NCBI GenBank assembly: GCA_028280675.1
Contig: JANQLI010000218.1
Span: 1-5,150, forward strand
Reading direction: 5' to 3'
DNA: 5,150 bases
Source: Alphaproteobacteria bacterium
GTDB lineage: Bacteria > Pseudomonadota > Alphaproteobacteria > SMXP01
Below, piece by piece: positions 1 through 5,008 of the stretch (positions are counted from its first letter, which is position 1; each line of letters begins with the position of its first letter). The position numbers were made by a program, and so were the translations under genes. The notes under the pieces are model-generated. The model saw only the letters and a program-made list of their open reading frames with translations, had not been told where the DNA came from and made no database searches.

Positions 1-1715
1 CCTGACGCACGCCAATTCGCGCCATTGTTCCCGGCGAAGATTCCCATCTTCCAGCCCTTCTTGCCGTAATCAGGGAAATAGCGTTGATCAACGGAATAAC
101 GGTAATCTTTATCGAATTTATCGGCGAGCTCTTGACCATAAACTTTTTCGTTAACGGTTTTCATCTCGCCATGTTCGTAGTCCCATTGCGTCGATGAGAT
201 GACGCGTGTTGCAGGCCCCACGCCGGCAAACGCATAACTCAGCATGCCATTGGATTTTGGCGCATTGGAAAATTGTAAGTTCCCGCCTTCCACACCGATA
301 TTGCCCGTCAAGGAGAGCATCAGCACAAATGCGCGTTGCAGCATGTCGCCATGCAAAGACTTACATGCTCCGTAGCCGCAATAAATCATCGCTGGCTTGG
401 CTTTGGCAAAAATACGGGCGGTTTTGCGAATAACATTGGCATTGACACCGGTGATGCCTTGCGCAATTTCTGGAGAATGCTCGCGGGCGCGTTTTTTCGC
501 GAGTTCAAAAACAGTCGTGCACTTCACTGGGCCATCCAAGGTGTCCACCATCCATTCGCCCTCAAGGGCAGGATCGATGTCACCAAGATCAAGGGTATCC
601 CATTTGCGGCGCTCACGCCCGACAGGCGCATCCGCCATCCCCGTCCCTGGCGCCTGCACAATTTCGCCTTTGGCCTGGTCCCACATATAATAGACGTTAT
701 CGCTCACCGATAGCTTGCCCACCCATGACAGATCTGTGGCGCGCAGATATTCTTTCGTATCGGTGCGGACCAGCAGCGGAAGGTCGCTTTGCTCTTGGAT
801 ATACGGCGCATCATAAAGCTTTTCTTGGATGATCGTATCGACCATCGCCATGGCAAGCGCCGTGTCTGTTCCGGGTTTTGGATTGAGCCACATGCTGGCA
901 TGCATCGCGGTCGGTGAAAAATCTGGCGAAATCGCTACCACTTCGGTGCCATTATATTTGGCTTCCCAGAAGAAATGCGCGTCAGGAATGCGGGTCACCG
1001 CAGGATTGGTCATCCAGATCAAACAGCACCGCGATTTAAAAATCGACGCCATCGTATCGGCGGCATAGACCTTGCCGAGCGTCATATAGGCCCCGGTCGG
1101 CAGATCGCCGACGCCAGAGAAAAACTCCGGAACGGTTGTCCCGGAAATATTTGCAAAGCGGTTCAACGCACCAAAAGACGCCATTTTGACAGAAAGCTGA
1201 GTCCCGCTCCCGAGGGAAATCACCTGTGGGCCGTCTTCAATAGAATATTTGATAAATTTCTCGGCAATTTCGCGGGTCGCCTCGTCCCAGGTGATCCGCT
1301 CCCACTTGCCTTCACCCCGTTCGCCAACCCGGCGCATGGGGTAAAGAACACGTTGCTTGCCATACATATATTTGGCATGGCGCAAACCTTTTTGACAGCC
1401 ACGCGGGCCATAATCCGGCACATCCGGTGAGGCTGTATGGCCGTTATACATGCCTTGCTGCTCTTCACGGCATAACACACCGTTTTTAATATAGACGTTA
1501 AAAGCGCAATTGCCCGCGCAGTTCGTCCCGTGTGTGCCGTGAGCAACCCTGTCCCATGTCCACTTTTGGCGATAGAGGTCCTCGAACTTATTATAAGACT
1601 GCGTGGCAGTCTCCACCGCCTGCGCAAAAGCGTTGCTTGTGTATTGTAACGCACATAAACCACCTAGCCCGGCGGCGCTTTGTCCGAGAAAAGACCTGCG
1701 GCTCAATGATGCCAT
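1..1715 (-). CDS. DMSO reductase family type II molybdopterin subunit, Tat-exported (partial, C-terminus outside window)
   Basis: Catalytic subunit of a periplasmic molybdenum (bis-MGD) oxidoreductase. The frame is open from ATG 1715 to the window edge (571 codons), with AAGGA nine bases upstream of the ATG. Residues 4-10 (SLSRRSFLG region) plus a hydrophobic stretch and AFA form a twin-arginine signal. His62, Cys66, Cys70 and Cys107 (HGTNC-x3-C ... PRGC) match the H/C-x3-C-x3-C-xn-C ligands of the FS0 [4Fe-4S] cluster in NarG-type enzymes. Asp204 in GVGDLPTG aligns with the Asp that ligates molybdenum in NarG and other type II members. PDAHFFWEAKYNGT and WLNPKPGTD are family-typical. Relatives include dimethylsulfide dehydrogenase, selenate, chlorate and perchlorate reductases and ethylbenzene dehydrogenase; the substrate cannot be read from this fragment. 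Family members are about 900 residues, so roughly a third is missing. Iron-sulfur, heme b and chaperone subunit genes would be expected beyond the left edge. Family call is firm; substrate unknown. Confidence 0.93.
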   Translation of the reverse strand, partial: MASLSRRSFLGQSAAGLGGLCALQYTSNAFAQAVETATQSYNKFEDLYRQKWTWDRVAHGTHGTNCAGNCAFNVYIKNGVLCREEQQGMYNGHTASPDVPDYGPRGCQKGLRHAKYMYGKQRVLYPMRRVGERGEGKWERITWDEATREIAEKFIKYSIEDGPQVISLGSGTQLSVKMASFGALNRFANISGTTVPEFFSGVGDLPTGAYMTLGKVYAADTMASIFKSRCCLIWMTNPAVTRIPDAHFFWEAKYNGTEVVAISPDFSPTAMHASMWLNPKPGTDTALAMAMVDTIIQEKLYDAPYIQEQSDLPLLVRTDTKEYLRATDLSWVGKLSVSDNVYYMWDQAKGEIVQAPGTGMADAPVGRERRKWDTLDLGDIDPALEGEWMVDTLDGPVKCTTVFELAKKRAREHSPEIAQGITGVNANVIRKTARIFAKAKPAMIYCGYGACKSLHGDMLQRAFVLMLSLTGNIGVEGGNLQFSNAPKSNGMLSYAFAGVGPATRVISSTQWDYEHGEMKTVNEKVYGQELADKFDKDYRYSVDQRYFPDYGKKGWKMGIFAGNNGANWRAS

Positions 1716-1724
1716 ACGTCGTGA

Positions 1725-1729
1725 TCCTT
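1725..1729 (-). promoter_or_regulatory. Ribosome binding site of the molybdoenzyme gene
   Basis: AAGGA on the minus strand, nine bases before ATG 1715. Together with the Tat motif immediately after the ATG it fixes the start codon. Confidence 0.65.
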
Positions 1730-1840
1730 TTATGCCTTGGATACCGGCCAATTGCCATCTCATCGAGATGCTCTCGCGGGCCTGGGGTCATCTTACACCT
1801 CAGCCCCTGATCAGGCCAAGATTCCAGTCCCATCATGCCT

Positions 1841-1858
1841 GATTCACGTGCCTGAATC
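1841..1858. promoter_or_regulatory. Inverted repeat GATTCA-N6-TGAATC, possible operator
   Basis: Perfect 6-bp arms (1841-1846 and 1853-1858) around CGTGCC, about 125-145 bp upstream of the molybdoenzyme start. The octamer GATTCACG occurs again on the opposite strand at 1940-1933. It does not match the FNR consensus. Role as a binding site is inferred from symmetry and position only. Confidence 0.3.
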
Positions 1859-2019
1859 CGTCTTATCTTGCGGCTTATCTCCTCTTCGACCGCTTCTTGT
1901 CCATAGCAATACGGCATCCGCCCGCATATTGGCGTGAATCACCAAAAACCGCAGCACCCATAAGGTCTTAACGGCATATTTGCTGACAAAATTGCATTGT
2001 TCTCAAAGGACTGCGGAAC

Positions 2020-2045
2020 AAAAATACCCATTCCGCGCGTGGGTA
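2020..2045 (-). terminator. Likely intrinsic terminator of the flagellin-like gene
   Basis: On the minus strand, TACCCA pairs with TGGGTA across a nine-base GC-rich loop and is followed at once by five T residues (2024-2020). It begins about 31 bases after the stop codon of the gene ending at 2077. The stem is only 6 bp, so strength is probably moderate. Confidence 0.5.
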
Positions 2046-2076
2046 CTGACGTTGCTGTGAGGAGAGTGCGAGTGCG

Positions 2077-2637
2077 TTAGCGGTGGCGTTTCAACCACGC
2101 GATAGAGCCCTGATAGGTGCTGCGGGCATGATCCAATTTCCGTAAGGCTTCTCCAAGGCCATCAATGACCTCATCCATTGATTCGGAACGGCGAATGGAT
2201 GTGATGTGCGGCATCAGACACAAACCCTTCCAATTCGACGTGAGATTGATGTGAGGCACAGAGACGTGCACAGTCTTATGGGTGCCTATATCAAAGGCCA
2301 AAATACCAAGGCCGGAATCCAATAAACTGAAGTTTTTCCGCTTATCGTTCTCAATCTCCGCATCCAGGTCTCTGCATGACTCTGCGAAGGCGTCAGAGAG
2401 ATTGATACGCTTCATAGGGTCCGCCATATGCGCGGCTTTTTCCGCAATGGCCAGCATCTGTTCGATATGACCTTGCAAACGGTCGATCGTTCCAAGGGTT
2501 TTTTCGAGGATCGTCAGTGCTTCCTCAACCATACCATCATCACGGTGCCGCGTGTCCGGTCCACGCAACACACGTGACAAACGCGCATGCGTAATGTCCG
2601 CAATGACTGGCTTATCGGTGTTTATTAAGTGCTTCAC
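2077..2637 (-). CDS. Hypothetical 186-residue protein, flagellin-like pattern
   Basis: I do not recognise a named family with certainty. The start is GTG at 2637, with AAGGGA six bases upstream. There is no signal peptide and no membrane segment. Residues about 35-70 (ALTILEKTLGTIDRLQ onward) form a heptad-like helix, followed by a second helix (about 80-100) ending in KNFSLLDSG. Residues 104-135 alternate like beta strands (ILAFDIGTHKTVHVSVPHI), and the C-terminal 40 residues form another helix (LGEALRKLDHARSTYQGSI). This order resembles flagellin: N-terminal D1 helices ending in FNG-x-LL, a FQ(I/V)GAN-like strand, and a C-terminal ALxxLDxxRxxLGAxxNRL helix. The canonical N-terminal D0 segment (SINTN...LSSGLRI) is absent, so it is probably not an ordinary filament subunit. 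It lies 139 bp downstream of the pilin gene on the same strand and may be cotranscribed. The coding call is strong; the flagellin relationship is inferred from remembered family patterns. Confidence 0.8.
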   Translation of the reverse strand: MKHLINTDKPVIADITHARLSRVLRGPDTRHRDDGMVEEALTILEKTLGTIDRLQGHIEQMLAIAEKAAHMADPMKRINLSDAFAESCRDLDAEIENDKRKNFSLLDSGLGILAFDIGTHKTVHVSVPHINLTSNWKGLCLMPHITSIRRSESMDEVIDGLGEALRKLDHARSTYQGSIAWLKRHR

Positions 2638-2643
2638 AGCTCA

Positions 2644-2649
2644 TCCCTT
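2644..2649 (-). promoter_or_regulatory. Ribosome binding site deciding the GTG start at 2637
   Basis: AAGGGA on the minus strand with a six-base spacer to GTG 2637. It supports the non-ATG start. Confidence 0.55.
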
Positions 2650-2738
2650 GACCATCGCAATATGATGAACGACGGTATGCTCACCTTCGTTAGTCCCGTG
2701 CTCCAAATGCTGAAACACAGGATTTTAAATTCTCGTCA

Positions 2739-2756
2739 CTCGATCAGCAGATCGAG
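2739..2756 (-). terminator. Stem-loop after the pilin gene (partial terminator or processing site)
   Basis: CTCGATC and GATCGAG form a perfect 7-bp stem with a 4-base loop, about 20 bases past the pilin stop codon at 2777. No T-run follows on the minus strand (TGACGAGAATTT instead), so it is not a textbook intrinsic terminator. It may stabilise the pilin mRNA 3' end or attenuate transcription into the flagellin-like gene. Confidence 0.4.
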
Positions 2757-2776
2757 AGGATCTGAGCCGGGGTGTC

Positions 2777-2971
2777 TTAGGTAGCGTTATCGATTGTGGT
2801 GCTCACAGTGGTGAACACGTCTTCAAGGCCAGTGCCAGTGCTGACAAGTGCGGCCATAATCACAACTGCGATCAAGCCTGCAATCAAGCCATATTCGATT
2901 GCTGTGGCCCCGCGCTGGTCCGACATGAAAACCGCACCTTTTTGGCATAGCTTTTCTACGTGATGTACCAT
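2777..2971 (-). CDS. Flp/Fap-type pilin (type IVb, Tad-type major pilin)
   Basis: A 64-residue prepilin of the short Flp family, normally secreted and assembled by a Tad machine into adhesive pili in the envelope. The leader is about 21 residues with basic character and ends at Gly21. Prepilin peptidase (TadV/CpaA type) would cut Gly21|Ala22, leaving Glu26 at mature +5 next to Tyr27 (GATAIEYGLIAG). This is the Glu-Tyr signature of Flp pilins. Residues about 28-43 form the single hydrophobic helix (LIAGLIAVVIMAALV), followed by a short polar tail typical of the family (FTTVSTTIDNAT). The start at ATG 2971 is chosen because GAGGAG lies seven bases upstream and a sigma-54 promoter lies about 45 bases upstream. 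The longer frame from 3121 would read through both. No tad/cpa assembly genes are in the window, so it is an isolated pilin here. Confidence 0.93.
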   Translation of the reverse strand: MVHHVEKLCQKGAVFMSDQRGATAIEYGLIAGLIAVVIMAALVSTGTGLEDVFTTVSTTIDNAT

Positions 2972-2978
2972 TCTAAAA

Positions 2979-2984
2979 CTCCTC
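2979..2984 (-). promoter_or_regulatory. Strong ribosome binding site of the pilin gene
   Basis: GAGGAG on the minus strand, seven bases before ATG 2971. It decides between this start and the longer frame that begins at 3121. Confidence 0.75.
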
Positions 2985-3015
2985 ACGGATCTCAATCCGG
3001 TTACCAATGTATTTA

Positions 3016-3030
3016 GCAAAGCATGTGCCA
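3016..3030 (-). promoter_or_regulatory. Sigma-54 (RpoN) -24/-12 promoter of the pilin gene
   Basis: Read on the minus strand: TGGCAC (3030-3025), five bases, TTGC (3019-3016), with an extra T before and after. This matches the YTGGCAC-N5-TTGCW consensus, with exactly ten bases between the invariant GG and GC. Transcription would start near 3004, giving a leader of about 33 bases containing the GAGGAG site. Sigma-54 promoters need an AAA+ enhancer-binding activator, probably binding somewhere in 3080-3250. I could not pick out a clear enhancer palindrome there. Confidence 0.8.
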
Positions 3031-3327
3031 AGGGATGAAAAACATGCGCCGCATCGGAGACGTTAATCAAAACTGGTGAAAAAACGTCTAAGAGAGTCAT
3101 AAATACTGGAACAAAGCCCAAATATGAGGGTTTTTCCGGGAACTCCGCAGCTTATTATGGTTAACAAAAGATGAAGATGCTCTCTCACATGGCAGGTGTC
3201 ATCAATCCGCCATCATTGCGGCCCTCGTCTTTCCACAAATGAGACAGTCACCACAAACGTGAGAAAAACGCACTCCCCTGGCGGCGCCACTATGTTAAAG
3301 TTTTGCAAATCGATGGCGAAGACACGC

Positions 3328-3350
3328 TTGGCATCTTTCGGGATTGCCAA
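3328..3350. promoter_or_regulatory. Inverted repeat TTGGCA-N11-TGCCAA, possible operator
   Basis: Perfect 6-bp arms (3328-3333 and 3345-3350), about 60 bp upstream of the -10 element of the SYLF gene. The left arm with flanks (CTTGGCAT) resembles the CTTGGGCA core of the direct repeat that follows. Interrupted dyads of this size are common transcription-factor sites, but which factor binds is unknown. Confidence 0.35.
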
Positions 3351-3372
3351 ATATGGTTTACACTGACCATCT

Positions 3373-3398
3373 GATTCTTGGGCAAAGATTCTTGGGCA
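3373..3398. repeat. Two-copy direct repeat GATTCTTGGGCA in the SYLF promoter region
   Basis: GATTCTTGGGCA occurs at 3373-3384 and 3387-3398, identical in all 12 bases with a 14-base period. It sits where a -35 element would be expected for the TATAAT box at 3409. It may be an activator or repressor binding pair, or a recent small duplication. Confidence 0.75.
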
Positions 3399-3408
3399 TA
3401 ATATCTAT

Positions 3409-3414
3409 TATAAT
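3409..3414 (+). promoter_or_regulatory. Candidate -10 box (TATAAT) for the SYLF gene
   Basis: Perfect TATAAT within an AT-rich stretch, about 30 bases before ATG 3445. No recognisable -35 lies at 16-18 bases; the direct repeat occupies that position, which suggests activator-dependent expression. A second, weaker CATAAT lies at 3397-3402. Confidence 0.45.
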
Positions 3415-3444
3415 TATAAATAAGCCAAACACCGGGTGCTAAAA

Positions 3445-3993
3445 ATGAAACGCAAAATTGTCATAGGATTTCTCACTATTTTAATGGGCGTCTCGCTGAT
3501 CAATGTTACATCACACGCAGCATCTCGCGCAGAGATTGACGCCAATGTGCAGGCCGCCCTCGCGAGATTTTATGGCGAAGTGTCCAATGGACGTGATTTA
3601 GTCAATCGCGCCGCTGGCGTTTTGGTCTTTCCGGAAGTCGTCAAAGCTGGCATTGGGATTGGCGGGGAATATGGCGAAGGCGCGCTTTTGATCAATGGCG
3701 GCACAGCCGATTATTTCCGCCTCGCCTCTGGGTCGGTGGGCTTTCAATTCGGTGTGCAGGTGAAAACCGAGGTGATCTTATTCATGTATCAAGATACCTT
3801 GGACAACTTTCGTCGCAGCTCTGGATGGGAAGCGGGCGTCGATGGCAGCATCGCCCTTGTCACCGTGGGCGCCGGGGGTGAGGTGGACACAAACACAATC
3901 AACAAACCCATTTTGGGCTTTATCATCTCAAACAAAGGGCTGATGTATAATCTCACCTTCGAAGGAACGAAGATTAGCCGCATCGAAAAGTAA
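3445..3993 (+). CDS. Secreted lipid-binding SYLF-domain protein (Ysc84/DUF500 family)
   Basis: A 182-residue exported protein. Residues 1-25 form a Sec signal peptide: MKRK, a hydrophobic core, and likely cleavage after SHA25. The rest is a SYLF domain, with hallmark stretches GVLVFPEVVKAGIGIGGEYGEGAL (given here as positions 58-81), a YFRLASGSVGFQFG-type strand (90-103), FMYQDTLDNFRRSSGW (113-128), GVDGSI and GAGGEVDT (131-149), then IGFxxSNKGLMYNLTFEGTKI-like ending (157-178). Eukaryotic SYLF domains bind phosphoinositides; bacterial members are small periplasmic or surface proteins of poorly defined function. ATG 3445 is preferred over the in-frame GTG at 3436 because it begins a basic signal-peptide start, although neither has a strong Shine-Dalgarno. 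It is transcribed alone: the upstream gene is divergent and the downstream one convergent. Confidence 0.92.
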   Translation: MKRKIVIGFLTILMGVSLINVTSHAASRAEIDANVQAALARFYGEVSNGRDLVNRAAGVLVFPEVVKAGIGIGGEYGEGALLINGGTADYFRLASGSVGFQFGVQVKTEVILFMYQDTLDNFRRSSGWEAGVDGSIALVTVGAGGEVDTNTINKPILGFIISNKGLMYNLTFEGTKISRIEK

Positions 3994-4039
3994 CATCCGG
4001 CATCCGTCATTGTGATTCCTGCGCAACAGACCTGCGCGC

Positions 4040-4077
4040 AAAAAAATGCCCGGCATCTCAATACGCAGACACCGGGC
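4040..4077 (-). terminator. Intrinsic terminator of the bactofilin gene
   Basis: On the minus strand, GCCCGG pairs with CCGGGC; inside, a 2x2 internal loop and TCT/AGA extend the stem. Seven T residues follow almost directly (4046-4040). It lies about 35 bases past the bactofilin stop. On the plus strand the hairpin has no T-run, so it is not an obvious terminator for the SYLF gene. Confidence 0.8.
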
Positions 4078-4109
4078 GGGTACAAAACTTTATTTGTGAG
4101 ACGTCTTAC

Positions 4110-4619
4110 TTATGACGCTTTTTGACGAAGGGCGCTCGGCAGGGGCTCGGCTGCCACGTGTGGCGCTTCTTCAACGTCGTCTTTAGCTAGCTTGCTTGAA
4201 GCTTTTTTTTTGAGTTCGCCTGTCATTGGGTCTTCTGCATGACGGCAATTGCCATCAAAGTAAGCCCCGGATTCAACCGACAAGGCAGTGTGCAAAATAT
4301 CGCCTTCAACATGTGAGCTGCTCATCAATTGCACTTGCCGGCCACGCACGCTGCCCAGCACACGTCCTTTGACAGTCACGTTATCGGCTTTCACTTCACC
4401 TTTAATCACAGCGGTTTCGCCAACGGTCAGGGACCCGCTTTCGATGCAGCCTTCGATTTTGCCATCAAACTGAATGTCGCCTTCCGAATGCAAGTTGCCA
4501 ACGACAATCACATCAGCGCTAAAGATGGAAGGAGCAGACCGCCCAGACGAACGCGGTGCTGGTTTACTTGCGGGAGCAGGAGATGATGCTGCTTCTTGGG
4601 ATTCGTTTTTTGAAAACAT
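4110..4619 (-). CDS. Bactofilin (polymer-forming cytoskeletal protein, DUF583)
   Basis: A 169-residue bactofilin. These proteins polymerise without nucleotide and scaffold cell-envelope enzymes, stalk or shape determinants, and polarity or motility factors, usually at the inner face of the membrane. The N-terminal 30 residues are disordered and rich in Ala, Ser and Pro. Residues about 31-128 are the core beta-helix, with repeating short strands and turns (VGNLHSEGDIQFDGKIEG, LTVGETAVIKGEV, VTVKGRVLGSVRG, SHVEGDI, LSVESGAYFDG). The C-terminal 40 residues are a charged, flexible tail (KKKASSKLAKDD). Length and plan are usual for the family. The start is ATG 4619; only a weak GAGCGA lies in RBS position. 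It is monocistronic by context, with its own terminator, and convergent with the SYLF gene. No M23 peptidase gene, a frequent bactofilin partner, is adjacent. Confidence 0.95.
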   Translation of the reverse strand: MFSKNESQEAASSPAPASKPAPRSSGRSAPSIFSADVIVVGNLHSEGDIQFDGKIEGCIESGSLTVGETAVIKGEVKADNVTVKGRVLGSVRGRQVQLMSSSHVEGDILHTALSVESGAYFDGNCRHAEDPMTGELKKKASSKLAKDDVEEAPHVAAEPLPSALRQKAS

Positions 4620-5008
4620 AGCTATCGCTCAAAGAGCCCTTCTTAATTCATACAAAGTTGACACTCACACTTCCAACAAACGAACCTGTTTGATGACGTG
4701 TATGCTCATACTTAAACGCAAAGTCCCAACTTTTTAGTTAACGCGCACTTTCTTTTTTTCATTAATAGGAGGTAAACGGATCATTTCTGCCTCCGCTTAA
4801 AGAGTGCGCAACACCTCTTAAAGCTTGGTAAAAGTACGCGCTCAGTTTGCTGGTATCGCCGTCTTTTTTCATATTACAGCACGCGTTCATGTCGCGGAGA
4901 TGACAAAGATGAACAAAGTCTTGAGATGCAGAGCATATCGACAGCACGCACGGAGCTGCCTATACTCGCGGGCACGTTTACAGCTTTCACATCTTTGGGG
5001 CAGATCAA
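4620..5008. other. Non-coding region between bactofilin and alpha/beta-hydrolase
   Basis: About 390 bases with no convincing gene. It contains the 5' region of the bactofilin gene (weak minus-strand pair TTGGAA-N18-TATGAA with -10 at 4652-4647), a dyad GTATG-CT-CATAC (4700-4711), a T-rich tract (4750-4760), an isolated AGGAGGT (4767-4773) whose GGAGG can pair with CCTCC at 4790-4794, an imperfect inverted repeat CTTAAAGAG/CTCTTAAAG (4796-4823), and the hydrolase promoter (4938-4966). Short frames here lack start signals and family-like sequence. Confidence 0.5.
4938..4966 (+). promoter_or_regulatory. Sigma-70 promoter for the alpha/beta-hydrolase gene
   Basis: TCGACA (4938-4943) and TATACT (4961-4966), each matching five of six consensus bases, with the optimal 17-base spacer. 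Predicted start near 4973, leaving a leader of about 36 bases before ATG 5009. Confidence 0.6.

Larger units (their letters stand above)
1716..2076. other. Intergenic leader upstream of the molybdoenzyme
   Basis: About 360 bases with no convincing gene. It holds the RBS above, a CCTGATCAGG palindrome (1806-1815), an inverted repeat GATTCA-N6-TGAATC (1841-1858) with a further GTGAATC copy at 1934-1940, and the terminator of the gene to the right (2020-2045). I could not find a convincing sigma-70 or sigma-54 promoter for the molybdoenzyme; TTGTCA (minus, 1989-1984) lacks a matching -10. A 108-codon minus-strand frame starting at 1917 crosses into the molybdoenzyme gene in another frame and is regarded as chance. 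Confidence 0.5.
2972..3444. other. Divergent intergenic region between pilin and SYLF genes
   Basis: About 470 bases containing control elements for both flanking genes. It holds the pilin sigma-54 promoter (3016-3030), a CtrA-like near match TTAA-N7-TGAA (3161-3175), two similar CCACAAA...TGAGA segments (3233-3244 and 3251-3264), a TTGGCA-N11-TGCCAA dyad (3328-3350), a 12-bp direct repeat (3373-3398) and an AT-rich -10 region (3397-3420). No gene is supported inside it. Confidence 0.6.

Noticed and set aside
206..1430. Several plus-strand and alternate minus-strand frames inside the molybdoenzyme gene
   Set aside because: They are shadows of a continuous minus-strand gene with clear conserved motifs.
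1591..1917. 108-codon minus-strand frame between the molybdoenzyme and the flagellin-like gene
   Set aside because: It overlaps about 125 bases of the well-supported molybdoenzyme gene in another frame, has a poor RBS, and its sequence resembles no family I know.
2025..2045. TACCCAT...GTGGGTA resembling paired NarL heptamers
   Set aside because: The spacer is seven bases instead of two and one heptamer deviates. The hairpin followed by T residues is better explained as a terminator.
2777..3121. 114-codon version of the pilin gene starting at 3121
   Set aside because: The extra N-terminus would span the sigma-54 promoter and the GAGGAG site. Flp pilins are short, and the 64-residue form has a normal leader.
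3161..3175. TTAA-N7-TGAA, close to a CtrA binding site
   Set aside because: One mismatch in an AT-rich area and no supporting second site; not enough to call regulation by CtrA.
3789..4085. Minus-strand frame across the SYLF gene
   Set aside because: It is antisense to a clear SYLF domain and its beginning lies in the terminator between the convergent genes.
4762..4947. Small minus-strand frame upstream of the bactofilin
   Set aside because: No ribosome binding site, cysteine-rich composition unlike its neighbours, and overlap with regulatory DNA.
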